Position numbers and translations under genes: made by a program | Shown: piece after piece, positions 23,001 to 34,771 of the stretch | Layout of the letters: the number at the start of each line of letters is the position of its first letter | How positions within the stretch are numbered: position 1 is the first letter of the stretch | DNA from: Mycteria americana | Lineage: Eukaryota; Chordata; Aves; Ciconiiformes; Ciconiidae | Assembly (NCBI RefSeq): GCF_035582795.1 | Contig: NC_134366.1 | Coordinates: 188,501-252,500, forward strand | Length of the DNA: 64,000 nt | Reading direction: 5' to 3' | Notes under the pieces: model-generated | What the model was told of the DNA's origin: nothing | What the model saw: only the letters and a program-made list of their open reading frames with translations | The model's database searches: none

Positions 23001-25584
23001 TGTGAAGCTCAGGGCATGCGCTATGCAGGCAGGCCTCTATGGGTGTGTGGGAGCAGACTCTGGGTGTGACGACACTTACTAAAGATGTGTGGAGAATTAG
23101 CTAGACCTAGGATGACAGTACCTCTGCTCACCAGTCATCCTGGCTTAAAACCACTACTCCAGGGCAGGAGGAGCAGGAATTTTTGGACTCTTGGGAAAAG
23201 TGAAAGCTGTGGGACGGTACAGACATGGGAGGTGGGGGGGTGGGAGGTAGGATAGGAGTTGGAGAGGAGAGCCTGTCACTGACTCATCTTGGCCCACATA
23301 GGTGCATCCAGCAGCTGCTGCAGCATCGTGCCAGTGTGAACAGTCGGACAGAGGAGGAAAATGACACAGCGCTGCATGTAGCAGCACGGCATGGCCTAAC
23401 AGACCATGTCCAGCTGCTTCTGCACTATGGGGCAGAGCTGGAGGCAAAGAATGAGGAGGGGCAGACACCACTGAATGCTGCCTGTGCTCAGCCCCATCAA
23501 CCCCAGGACATGGACCGCTACTACCGGGTCTGCCAGCTGCTGGTGGAGAGTGGTGCTAGCATCAATGCTGCAGATAGAGACCGCCAGCACCCACTTCACC
23601 TGGCCTGCAAGAACGCCAATGCTCAAGTAGCAGAGTTGCTGCTGGCCCGGGGTGCAAACGTCAATGTCATGAACTACAGCGGCAACACGGCACTGCACAA
23701 TATCCTGCAAGCAACTGCATACAAGCTAGAGCACCACCCAGAGCTTGTGGTGCGAGCCCTGCTCAACTACGGTGCCATCCGCATCTGGCCTGGCTCCCTC
23801 CTCAAGGTGCGGGCCTCACAGCTGGCTGGGAGCATGGTGGGAAGGGAATGCTGTGAACATCAGGGCCCTAGCAAGGATATTTCTGTCGCAGCAGGGCTTG
23901 TTCTGTGCCAGCCTGCTTGCCATCCTGCCTATCTCTTCCCAGGGGCTAGGGGAGGGGGAATTGGCATTGCTGCTAAGGGATTCCCTGAAGTTTTTGCCTG
24001 GGGTATGTTCTCTGGTAGGACTCTCCTGCTTCTGTCTGCTAAGCTGTGTGGACAGTACTTACCCAGTTTCCATAATCACTTGCCCGGGGAAGTGTTGGCC
24101 CATTTCCTCTTTGGGGCATACCCTCCAGCTCATGCTGTCTCTGCAAGACACCAGCAAACAAAGGGTTAATTTCCTGTCTTAATTCCTGAGCAGTGCAATA
24201 ATTACCCAGCCCAGAGATCAGCAGATTGCTCTCCCCTTTGGGAAAATACAGGAAAATCAACAATTAACACTAATTAATCTCCTATTAACGCCAGATAATG
24301 AGGATCACTCGTACAGCCGGAATAGACTCTGACAGCTACTGCTGGCCTGGGCCATAGGGAGTGGGAGCCAAGAGGTGGGGGGGGCGGACTCTACCTCTGT
24401 GCAGCTATGCATGGGTGGGGTGTGCTCCAAAGGCCACACTAGTGGTGTAAGATACACAGGACCAGCGTGTCGCCTGCACCTACATGTGTTGTTAAAACAT
24501 GGGCATGGTACGCACCAGAGATGGGTCACGCAAAATATGTGTGATGTCTTCCTGGGGCTCTGTGTAGCAGCTAATATGGGCACAGTACTACTTAGGACAC
24601 CCATTGCACACAGCACAGATACTGGATGTCTCTGCAGCCCCATGCCGAACAGGCACAATACATCCCTGAGACCCCTGTGTAGCCCTCAACAGAGGCATGG
24701 TATGTCTTAGTCTTGCTGCACGTAAAGTTGGTGTCAGTCCTTGCCTCAGAATGGTTCATGCTCTAACTAGAAAAATGTGAGGAAAGGAGCCTGGCATAAA
24801 GCAGACTGTTGGCTGCTTACAAACTACTTGCAGCAGTGAGGCAGATGAAGGACATCTGCATCCTAGCCATGTACATTTGATCTCCTTGGACAGCATGAGG
24901 GAAGGACGTTAGTTCAGGCCCTAGATTTACCAAGGCTGGTTTTGAGCACGTGCAGTTTTTTAGAGGTGAAGGTGGGGCTTGCAGAACCTTGCCCAAAGGC
25001 TGTGTTCATCTGCTCTCTTCCTGGCGCAGGTGCTGCAGTACTGCCATACCTGCCCGCGTGTCATCGAGGCCCTGATGAACAGCTATGATCACGTGCGTGT
25101 CTCCAAGGACTGGGTGGAAGCGGTTCCAGCGGAGGTTGTACAGGTGAGGGAATGCATGCCGCTGGCTGGAGAACATGCAGCTGGGCTACTGCGGCAGGGT
25201 GCCAGAGGAGGCTTAGAGCTGAAGGGCAGGGCAGGGCTGGAGCTGTGTGGAGATTTGCAGGGCACAGGGGTGGTGTTGTTGGAGGACAGGGAGGATGCAC
25301 CATAGCGAATAAGGTAAAGGTATGTCTGGTTCTACCTCTGTTCCCAGGGTGATATCTTCAGCTTTATCTGCCTCTGGTCCTCTCTTCTCTCTCTGTAGAA
25401 ATACCCACGTTTCTACCAGTCACTTTTCTCCCTGGAGCAAAGACCTCGGTCCTTGCAGCACCTGGCTCGCTGCACACTCAGGACCTTCCTGGAGGGCCGG
25501 TTGCTTCTGGTCCTGTCTCAGCTGCACCTGCCAAGTGCCTTGCACCGTTTCCTGCTGCTCAGCTTCGAGGATGTCCTCTACTAA
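16762..25584 (+). CDS. ASB10: ASB10, ankyrin repeat and SOCS box protein
   Basis: Shared exons are 22472-22739, 23302-23806, 25030-25143 and 25399-25584 (stop TAA 25582-25584). All have GT/AG borders and consistent phases. They are preceded by one of two alternative first coding exons, 16762-17095 or 21008-21230, giving 468 or 431 residues. Exons 2-3 encode about seven ankyrin repeats, with repeat cores such as TPLHITASRGYTDCLRLLL and TALHVAARHGLTDHVQLLL. The last exon encodes the SOCS box (SLQHLARCTLR as BC box, then LHLPSALHRFLL) and ends FEDVLY, as in human ASB10. ASB proteins recruit Elongin B/C and CUL5 to ubiquitylate targets bound by the ankyrin domain. No lesion is visible. The paralogue ASB18 is the alternative, but the 21.0-kb exon and the ending favour ASB10, as does the GBX1/AGAP3 context. 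Confidence 0.93.
17193..17276. repeat. Tandem duplication, two 42-bp units
   Basis: A purine-rich unit beginning GGAGACAGGGTGGTGG occurs at 17193 and again at 17235, with few differences. It lies just inside the ASB10 intron after exon 1a. The high similarity suggests recent slippage or duplication. Confidence 0.8.
18550..18960. promoter_or_regulatory. AT-rich candidate regulatory block in ASB10 intron
   Basis: A non-repetitive AT-rich stretch between the two ASB10 first exons, with cores such as GATATTAATTGC, TTATCAGATAAGG (paired GATA sites) and GGTTATGCAT (octamer/POU-like). No coding frame is seen. The idea of a conserved element rests on composition and motif density only. Confidence 0.25.
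19500..20066 (-). mobile_element. Solo LTR, avian ERVL-type
   Basis: A 567-bp element begins TGTTGTGG on the plus strand and is related over its whole length, in antisense, to the copies at 34.8 and 53.0 kb. It is flanked by the perfect 5-bp direct repeat TATGG (19495-19499 and 20067-20071), so it is a single LTR left by recombination between the ends of an endogenous retrovirus. No internal region is present. It looks the most diverged of the three copies, so probably the oldest. It lies in the ASB10 intron, upstream of exon 1b. Confidence 0.88.
21008..21230 (+). CDS. ASB10: ASB10 alternative first coding exon 1b, canonical
   Basis: ATG at 21008; the exon ends in RFNFRRL plus one base at a GTATGC donor. 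Joined to exon 2 it gives RRLRLWSLSYE, matching the human ASB10 sequence RFNIRALRLWSL. The QVYWQALLAGD and VFDTSDLEEWKNYRF segments match the human FWQAVLAGD and VFDTSDPERWRDFRF. No TATA box was seen upstream, and the flanking 200 bp are GC-rich and pyrimidine-mixed. A 5' extension or an upstream non-coding exon is possible. Confidence 0.85.
24150..24310. promoter_or_regulatory. Candidate conserved enhancer in ASB10 intron 3
   Basis: A dense group of homeodomain-type cores lies between ASB10 exons 3 and 4: GGGTTAATTTCC, CTTAATTCC, CAATAATTACCC, CAATTAACACTAATTAATC, CTATTAACG and GATAATGAGG, within 160 bp. The flanking intron is GC-rich, so the block stands out. It may serve GBX1 or another neighbour rather than ASB10. 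The motifs are seen; enhancer function is inferred. Confidence 0.4.
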
Positions 25585-28500
25585 GGGCTGCAGTTCCAGT
25601 CCTACTGTGCCTTTCTGTGCAGATGTTCCAACCTTGCCAGTGCAGTCTGTGCCTTCCCAGCTAACCCCTTCCCCTTGCACACCTCCTGCCAGGCCACATC
25701 AGCCCCCCCGTGTCAAACCTATCACTGTGTCCCTGTCCTAGCCAGCCTTGTGCTCTGCCTCATGCACCTATTTTGGAGCGTCCTGTTTACCCATACTAAT
25801 CAGGACAGTCTCTAGACTCACTCAAAAAAGCAAGAGATGGGGATTAGGGCATTTTGTGGGACAAGGAGCAAATATACGGCATTAATCACAGTTTTGGTTG
25901 TAGGATATCAGTCTCCCTGTCCCAAATCTACAAACTCTAACCTGAATCAGGCAGCTCTGGTGCCTTGGGCATTTGTTGGGATCCTGTCTTCAGTCAAGTT
26001 GTTTACAGTTTGTACCCAAAGGTGATTGGAACAAACCCTAGTCTTTCTCTATGCCTACCAGAGTACAATTTCTGCCTTGCCTTGAAGACTGCCCTGACAG
26101 AGCTCATCCATGTGACATGCCATGCATAGTGGCACGTGCACTCTCAGACCTATGCATCCATCCATTTCTCAGAGGACACAGGGGAATGTGTGGTAGGTGT
26201 GGGGCTGAGGCCTCCCAGACAAACACTTTCCGTGCAGCTACAATGTCTGGGGTTGCCTGGCTTTGCAGCTTGGGGCAGGACAGCAGTGCTTGTGCCAGCA
26301 CTGAGGACTTTGATGTGGGGCGAGGAGGAAGCATGCCCTGAGAATGCTGGTCCCCTGGGTACACAGCAGCCGGCCCCTACGACAGTCCAGCTAGCATCTA
26401 CCAGAGCACGGTACAGGTCCACACGCGGCTGCCTGGGCTGCACCGCCCTCTAGGCAAGGTAAAGGGTAACATTTGTTTCTGCGATTTAAAGACACAGTTG
26501 TAAAGAAATCAAAGCACTAATCATCCTTTAAAGATTTGCTGTAAGCTAACCCCGCTCCTGCTTCTGACTCAAGCAGTGCCTGAACGGCTGCTGGCTGGCA
26601 GAAGGTACACTAGGGCAGCACTGCAGTTTGCTCCTCTTGGTGCACTGGTCTTTCAAGGCCTCTGTTAATGTCCACATGGGTGCCAGGACACTGGAACACA
26701 CAGATCTGAAGGCTAAGGAGACCTATCACCACCTTACACAACTAGACCATGCTGCTCTGAAGTAGCAAGCTTGAAATAACTATGTGAGGTTCAATGTGCC
26801 CTTCCTAATGCACTCACACCAGTAATGCACCACAGCATAAACGCTAATGGGATACAATAGGAATGTGTTCACATATTACAGGCTTACAAAAGGTGTCGGG
26901 AAACCAGTTGTGGCAGCCTGTGTGTGCCGGTACTGCTATTGCAGTGTAGAGATGGTATAACTCAAAAAGGTTTAACAATGTGCTTTATGACACCCATGGG
27001 CAGAGAGGTGAGGTGTTGGCTCGAGGTGATGTACCAAGACTATCTGCAAAACAGGGATGAAGGGAGCAGGAAAGTCAAAGCTTTTAAAATACCTGGATAA
27101 TGGCTCCCACTCTTACCAGGCATCAGTAGTGTGTTTCCCTTGAACCAGAGCAGGAACCCAGCCTGAAGTCACCACCTTCCTGCTGGCTGTGCTCGCATGT
27201 CTGTTCAGGGTGATCTGTTTATTTTAGGAGTAGGTCCTGTAGTCTTATTCCCAAATTCTAATCACCACTTCATAGTGTTCATTTTTAGCCAGATCATGTC
27301 TGTGACTGGGGGAGGAGCTGAAAAAGGAGGGTCTGTCCCTTTTGGTGACAGCACAGGCTGGAATTGCTTAGCCTGAATGGATATTTCGGTATGAAGGCAG
27401 TCTGCAGAGCAGTACATGTGGAGCTGGTTTACCAGTCTGTTTTCTTTCCAGCACTGTCCATATGCCTGCAATAACGTATGTTCAGTAATGTGTACTCAGC
27501 CACTAAGATAATATCACCTTAAGGACAGGGAAGGATTGAATTTAATGGTTTGCTTTATTTTGTAATTGTTTCTTGCAGCTGTTAGACCTAAAGCCGCGCC
27601 TCAGGTCTTGCTGATTACTTTTGCTAGTTCTGAAGTCTGCTCTGCATTTGAGTCATGAGGGCAGCTCAGGTTGAAAGAGGTGAACCTACAGTGTTTTGTT
27701 TCTGCAAATACAGGAGCATACAGTACCACTACATACATGGGCAGGCCAACTCCTGGCACTGCCAATTGCTCGTTGGACAAAGGCATCTTGGCATAGACAG
27801 GCAGCTGTTGTAATGAAGGACCCATACTGGGACTGCAGGTGAATTTCCAGAGTTCCTTTCAGAGCTACCAGGTTTGCAGGCAGGGGATCCCAGCATAAGT
27901 GGGAGTGCTGAGGTCAGGCAGGTGGCCGAGAGGGGCAAGCCATCTCCCTGGGCACAAGTCTTCATAGACTAGATTTCATCTATGTTCCCACTGAAATTAA
28001 AAGGGCATGATTTCATTGCGTGCAAGGATACCACTGAGTAACCATTTTCAAGCAATGTGAGGCTAGTAGGAAAAGGGGAGTATCTTTTACAGATTGACTG
28101 ATTTAACTGGGGAAAAAACCCAAACCAACCAAACAAAAAACCACCGGAAAAGCTTTTGGGCACTCCAGCCCTTTTTCAGAACTGAAACAATCAGAAAAGT
28201 TCAAGCTAAGTGCAGGCTGAGACCAAATGCTCTGAGTTTAACTCAGTTATGCTAATCGATTAGCAATTGATTTTTCAAAACATTTACAAGAACAGAATTT
28301 AAAAGGTTTGATGTTCCAGAGCACATTTTGACAATATAACAAGCTGTGCTACTTAGGTTTCTAAAGGGGAAATTTCTAATGCAGCATTGAATGTACTTGC
28401 TGGGACAGGAGTTATGCCAGGGAAATTTAGCTGTCCTGAGTGTGAGGGCTATGATCTCAACCGAGGACAGCAAGCATGTGACATTATTAGCACAGGGGCA

Positions 28501-29285
28501 TGTCATTCTGATGTGTTTTTACCAACTGCCACAGGCACAGGCAGCTGCTGATTGCTACTGTGTCCCAGGTTCACCGGGAATGTCTCTTGGGCACATGCTG
28601 TTGTTCCTGCTTCAGCATCCACCTGGGTTTTTGGGCAGAGCAGTCAGAAAGAGACACCCTCATGACTGGCTGAAGTAATGCGAGTCCACTGCCATGTTCT
28701 CAGTGCGGCTGTCCAAGTGGGAGTGATGTGTTCAGGGGAAAAAAAGAATGCATCCCATTTCTAGACAGAAGTTTCCATTCTAGCTGCAGCCACTGGGTCT
28801 TACTCTGACCATCTCTGTGCAGTCCAAGCATTGCCTATTCCTAGCATCCCCTTCCTTTAACTGAAAGATCAACTCCATCAGTATCTCCCCATAGGCTTCC
28901 CAGCCTCGAATATCTGCTTGACTCTTACTTGATCTTTCCTGTTCCTCAGTAAAGTGCATGACATGCCATAACGGGTGGACTAGTAAACAATAATGGTACT
29001 TATAGAAGGGTACAAGGACAAAGCAAGTATAGAAAAGCCCTTCCCTAGGATGTCCATCCCCACCCCTGAGCTCTGTAAATTGCATTTCAGGTACTTTGGA
29101 GTCAAAAGGGCATGTTTGTATTTAGCAGTTGTAGAGAGATTTTTTTTTTCTTCCATAAATTTGACCAGTCACTTTTTGGACCCATGTATGTTTGAGCATT
29201 CTGATATCCTTGTGACAAGGATAACTTAATTGCAGATTGTGTTGATCATCTCCTTTTATTTGCCTTTATGCTGTCACTGGCTTGT
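25585..29285. other. Intergenic, no gene recognised
   Basis: This starts with the ASB10 3' UTR; no clear poly(A) signal could be assigned. Two AT-rich unique blocks, about 26455-26560 (TTTAAAG, CACTAATCATCC) and about 27530-27680, could be regulatory. No splice-flanked or domain-bearing frame is seen. Confidence 0.45.
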
Positions 29286-29289
29286 TTCA

Positions 29290-30480
29290 TTTGATGCCCT
29301 TTAACTCTTGTATTCTAAGAATATGTGGGCAACTATAGTCTGTTCCTCTTCATCATATTATTCAAAACTATATAGATCCCTGTCATTTCTCTCCTTACTC
29401 AGGCTGGAATTCTATTCAACTGTGTCATTCCCTGTTTGGAAGCTGTCACCCAACCCTTAACCACAAGCACAGGCTTTCCCTGTCCCTTTACTGATTCTAG
29501 TGCATCACTTTGAGATGAAGGGACTAGAACTGTGCACAACATTCAAATGTGGTTGCACTACGATTGCGTAAGAGTTATTCTTAGCCGTGTGGATGTGCAA
29601 TCTACACAAATGCCTCAGGAACCTTAGATTCATATTTGACATTACTTGATTATTTACACAGTCCAGGAGGACAACCTTGGCAGCAATGCCCTCCCATTCA
29701 GCTCGTTTTCTGTTCAGATGGCGTATGTCACAACCTCTAAATGTTTTTCAGACTCATTACTGTCCAGGATTGCCGTCCCTGTTTTAAAATGAAGCTCACA
29801 TTCTTCTTTTCTGTATGTTGCAACTTATACTTAGACATAAAAAAACGGGTTTTTCATGAACCTGGTGTTTCAAGCAATCCAGATTAGGTTGTCTTGGGCA
29901 AGTGCCACCTGTTACTTTTACCATCCCAACAATTCATTTTTATCTACCCCAATAATTTTACCAGCAATTATTTTTTATTTTCTCCCTGATTGCTAATAAC
30001 ATATAGCATTGACTAGAATACAATTAGGAATACATCTGTCAAATGGCTATATAGAATAAGTCTCTCACTTACCCAGTTCTTTCAAATCTGTTAATACTGA
30101 TCACACTGACTGTAGCATACAGCTATTTTTTCTTATTAGATTGTCATGCAGAACTAAGTCAAATGACTTACAGGAGTCTAAGCATGCCATATCTATCTAG
30201 TTAGCTCTATCAAACTTGCAGACTTACAAACATTACATAAAATGATTTGAAAGTACCTCTTTCAAATGACATTAATTTGAATGACAGTAATTTGGGTTGT
30301 AGCTTTTACTAATTTACCCAGGACATCCTTTGGCTGCTTGTCCGTGATTGTTTGGGATGTATGTTGAACTAACAACTGCTCTGTAGTTTCTCGGATATCC
30401 ATGTGAACACATTTAAATAGTGGGAAGACATTGGATATTTTTTTCCCCCAGTTATCTTAAGTTGCCCAGTGTGCCATGAT
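29290..30480 (-). mobile_element. Ancient L3-like LINE remnant (CR1 clade)
   Basis: On the minus strand, plus coordinates 30152-30190 read MACLDSCKSFDLV, which corresponds to the reverse transcriptase core YLDFSKAFD of the CR1/L3 clade. Several flanking phrases, such as ATCCAGAT, the TTCAGACTCA block and the CAAATGACTTACAGGAGTCTAA block, resemble the antisense 3' half of the amniote L3 family as I remember it. It is heavily decayed, without long frames. Borders are approximate. Confidence 0.55.
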
Positions 30481-30774
30481 TTGTTATATGGAAAAAAATC
30501 AATAGTTCAGTGAACTCATTAGCCAATTAAATACTCCTGGATGTAAGTTATCCTCCTGCAGATTATAAAAATTGTTACTTAAACAGTTTCCCTTTAGCAT
30601 CTTCCTTAATTACTGATGGAATAGGAAGTATTTCATTACCACTGTAAAATATGAATATTATCCATTTTTGTTTCAAATACAGAGCAGAAATATTTATTGA
30701 GTTCTTGGTTTTCATTACGGAGAATGTATGTTTACACACAGAAACCTGGGGCAGGTGCCCAGCAACTGCAATTC

Positions 30775-30890
30775 TTTGGATTCTCTGCTTCTGGGGCATC
30801 CTGCTCTGGGGTTGACATTTCAAAAAAATTGAGAAATTGGAGAGGGTTCAGAGAAGAGTGAGTTATGGATTGACAGTGATTCCTGGCAGT
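30775..30890 (+). mobile_element. Possible old CR1 fragment
   Basis: The plus strand reads TTGAGAAATTGGAGAGGG followed by TTCAGAGAAG, similar to the CR1 reverse-transcriptase C-terminal phrase encoding LERVQRR. Sequence before and after is too diverged to set borders. This could be chance similarity. Confidence 0.3.
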
Positions 30891-31189
30891 GGGAATTTTG
30901 GAGAGGTGGTGGTTGGACACACCACGGTCGATCTTTGTAGTCCTGTGTGAAGTTGTAGGCACCTGTTCTTCGGTCCCAGATTTACAGGGCAGAAAGGGTT
31001 AACAGCACCCTTCCACGAAGCACTGTGGGCACACGGGCTAAACACACCCTCCATCGCCATGCTGACATCCATTGCTGGTCCTCAACTGCGCCTTACCAAA
31101 CTTTCCGAGCGGCAGGCTGCAGAGTTTATTCAGCATTACCAGTTCTTCTGACTGGCACTTAGAGGTAAAACTAGATCCAGTGACTGGAA

Positions 31190-31330
31190 ATTTAAGCTGG
31201 GCAAACACATATTAGAAATGAGACACATTTTAAATAGCAAGGATAATTAATCTACTAGTTAATTGCATCTTAGAATAGCTTATCATGGTGGATGTAGATT
31301 TCTCATCTCTGGCTTTTTTAAAAATCACCG
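31190..31330. promoter_or_regulatory. AT-rich candidate non-coding element
   Basis: A unique block with GGATAATTAATCTACTAG, TTAATTGCAT and AGCTTATCAT cores, upstream of the CR1 copy. No frame and no repeat family were recognised. Regulatory function is a guess from motif texture. Confidence 0.25.
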
Positions 31331-31913
31331 GAAGGTCTGCCCTAGCCCAGACCAGAATTCATCCTGCATGATGCCCAAGTCCCAAAGAGATCAGACTGCT
31401 TAATTACAGATCTATAATCCATAGTCTTGTCACTCTTCCACACTGGTCTGCCACTGGCCTCTGTCACCACTGGGACTGTGTTTGGCCCCAGGGAAATGAA
31501 ACAGTTTCACGTTTCCCTTAACAGCACTGCTCACTTCACTGATACTTCATTGATGTCTCTGACTTCCCCTTAGTTTCCTGCATTTTGTAACTACTGGTTT
31601 GTACTGGCTCTATCAGCTTCCTTGCTCTGAATTTGATGCCTGCGCTGGTTTCTGAAAAAAGACATTCTGAAATAAGTGGTGATGGTAGTTTATAATTTTA
31701 GTTAAATATTTGCTCTTATTCACTTTCTCTCACAAGCTTTAGCTTTGAGACCGGCCATTTGGAAGCACTGAGCATGTTTCACCCTGGGGGACTGGGCAGT
31801 GTTTGTGGATTGCCAAAAGACCTCAGGGCTGGATGTGACACAAAAAGGCAAACTCCCTCCTCTCACCAGTCCACCAGCACATGAGGACCTCACGGGGCTG
31901 CCCCATGACACTT

Positions 31914-33478
31914 AGAATCGTAGAATCATAGGATCGTTTAGGTTGGAAAAGACCTTTAAGATCATCAAGACCAACCGTTAACCCAGCACTGCCAAGTCCA
32001 CCACTAAACCATGTCCCTAAGCGCCACATCTACACATCTTTTAAATACCTCCAGGGATGGTGACTTAACCACTTCCCTGGGCAGTCTGTTCCAGTGCTTG
32101 ACAACCCTTTAGGTGAAGAAATCGTTCCTAATATCCAGTCTAACCCTCCCCTGGTGCAACTTGAGGCCATTTCCTCTCGTCCTATGGCTTGTTACTTGGG
32201 AGGAGAGACTGACCCCCACCTCGCTACAACCTCCTTTCAGGTAGCTGTAGAGAGCTATAAGGTCTCCCCTGAGCTTCCTTTTCTCCAGGCTAAACAACCC
32301 CAGTTCCTTCAGCCGCTCCTCATCAGACTTGTGCTCCAGACCCTTCACCAGCTTCATTGCCCTTCTCTGGACACGCTCGAGCCCCTCAATGTCTTTCTTG
32401 TAGCAAGGGGCCCAAAACCATACATAGCATTGGAGGTGCAGCCTCACCAGTGCCAAGTACAGGGGCACAATCACTGCCCTAGTCCTGCTGGCCACACTAT
32501 TTCTGATACAAGCCAAGATGCTATAGGCTTTCTTGGCCACCTGGGCACACTGCTGGCTCATGTTCAGCTGGCTGTCAATGAATACCCCCAGATCCTTCTC
32601 CACTGGGCAGCTTTCCAGCCACTCTTCCTCAAGCTGTAGCGTTGCATGGGGTTGCTGTGACCCAAGTGCAGGACCCAGCACTTAGCCTTATTGAACTGCA
32701 TACAATTGACCTTGGCCCATCGATCCAGCCTGTCCAGATCCCTCTGCAGAGCCTTCCTCCCCTCAAGCAGATCAACACTCCTGCACAACTTGGTGTCGTC
32801 AACACTCAATCCCCTCATCCAGATCATTGATAAAGATATTAAGCAGAACTGGCTCCAATACTGAGCTCTGAGGAACACCGCTTGTGACCGGCTGCCAACT
32901 GGATTTAACTCCATTCACCACAGCTCTTTGGGCCCAACCATCCAGCCAGTTTTTTACCCAGCAGCGAAGAGTACGCCCATCCAAGCCATGAGCAGCCAGT
33001 TTCTCCAGGAGAATGCTGTGGGAAACCGTGTCAAAGGCTTTACTGAAGTCCAGGTAAATAACATCCACAGCCTTTCCCTCATCCACTAAGCAGGTCACCT
33101 TGTCATAGAAGGAGATCAGGTTAGTCAAGCAGGACCTACCTTTCATAAACCCACGTTGGCTGGGCCTGGTCACCTGGTTGCCCTGAATGTGCTGCGTGAT
33201 GGCACTCAAGATGATCTGCTCCATAACCCTCCCCGGCACCGAGGTCAGGCTGACAGGCCTGTAGTTCCCCGGATCCTCCTTCCAGCCCTTCTTGTAGATG
33301 GGTGTCACATCTGCTAACCTTCAGTCAACTGGGACCTCCCCAGTTAGCCAGGACTGCTGATAAAGGATTGAAAGTGGCTCGGTGAGCACTTCCATCAGCT
33401 CCCTCCGTACCCTTGGGTGGATCCCATCCGGCCCCATAGACTTGTGTGTGTCTAAGTGGTGTAGCAGTGATCCCACCT
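31914..33478 (-). mobile_element. CR1 LINE, 5'-truncated, with reverse-transcriptase region
   Basis: The antisense copy has its 3' end at the left, where the plus strand shows the repeated AGAATCGTAGAATCATAGG type terminus. The minus-strand frame 32799-33308 encodes the reverse-transcriptase N-terminal and palm blocks ([29 protein letters not shown]). 32564-32914 carries the catalytic box as SVDDTKL. 32109-32681 carries the C-terminal domain, with DLGVFID and [11 protein letters not shown]. Two frame changes separate these segments, so the copy is dead but fairly young. The endonuclease and 5' region are missing. The length is 1.56 kb. Confidence 0.92.
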
Positions 33479-34057
33479 GAGGAGGCACTCAGATCGGATC
33501 TCTGACTCATGGCAGTAGGAGCCTCAGCGTTTGCCCCAGGCTGCAACCCCACACAGCAACACAGCCCCTCTTTGAGCAGCCTCATGCAGAGCTCTGCTGG
33601 GCTCACTCCAGTGGCTGATTTGGCCCTACAGCAGCTCTCCCAGTGCTGAGTGCTTCTGGTACTTCACCATTAGGAGCATGACTCCAAATGCTTCCTGCAC
33701 TTTTGTTTCCATCCAGATGCTCTGCAGCAGATGCTGATGCTCCTGAGGTACCATGTGCTGCAGGTGAAACCTGGATGAGCACACCTCTTTTGTACAAAAG
33801 TGTTCTCCAGGGCCTGTCAGCCCCCGCTCCGTTCCTCTGGCTCATCACCAGATGTCAGCAATGCTGCTCACATCTGCGCCATCCCACTCACCTCCAAGGC
33901 ATGCACTCCTAGCTGCAAGGCTGTCCCTCGGGCCTCTCGGCCACATGGGCTTGGGCCAAATGGAGGGGCATGTTAGATAGTAGCCTGTGACTTCTTAAAT
34001 TCGGTCCTATGCCTGTCCAGCCTTACTTCAATTCCTGGAAAATACTACAGCAAGTAA

Positions 34058-34457
34058 GGCTGAGAGAGTTGGGGTTGTTCAGCCTGGAGAAGAGAAGGCT
34101 CCAGGGAGACCTTATTGCGGCCTTTCAGTACTTAAAGGGGGCTTATAAGAAAGATAGAGAGAGACTTTTTAGCAAGGCCTGTTGTGATAGGACAAAGGGT
34201 AATGGTTTTTAAACAAAAAGAGGGGAGATTTAGACTAGATATAAGGAAGAAATTTTTTATGGTGAGGGTGGTGAAACACTGGCACAGGTTACCCAGAGAG
34301 GTGGGAGATGCCCCATCCCTGGAAACATTCAAGGTCGGGTTGGACGGGGCTCTGAGCAACCTGCTCTAGCTGAAGCTGTCCCTGCCCATTGCAGGGGGGT
34401 TGGACTAGATGACCTTTAAAGGTCCCTTCCAACCCAAACTATTCTATGATTCTATGA
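34058..34457 (+). mobile_element. CR1 LINE 3' fragment
   Basis: A sense-oriented 3' part: GAGTTGGGGTTGTTCAGCCT near the start, then the GGTTGGACTAGATGACC block, ending in the ATTCTATGATTCTATGA octamer repeat. The end of the ORF2 frame is recognisable ([16 protein letters not shown]), then a break in frame. About 400 bp. Confidence 0.9.
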
Positions 34458-34771
34458 ATTTGTAAGTGCTTGGACACATGCAAAGTTGGTCAGACCAATC
34501 CTACTTCTGTATCAGGCCAAAGGGCCTGTGGGAAAGGGACAGAAGGAGCCGATGTTGTGTGTCTTAAATGTCTTAATTTCATGATCTTTTACATGAGGTT
34601 CTCAGAATGAAATTAAGAAAATATAGACTGAACTAATATTAGGTGAGAGCATAACTAGTCGGAAAACCCTATTTGGAGTCAGTTATCAGTAGTCAAACTG
34701 CAGTGATACATGGAGGGTGTTACCTGGAGGTCTGTCCTGCATCTGGCACTCTTCTAGAGTTGTTAGACTTG

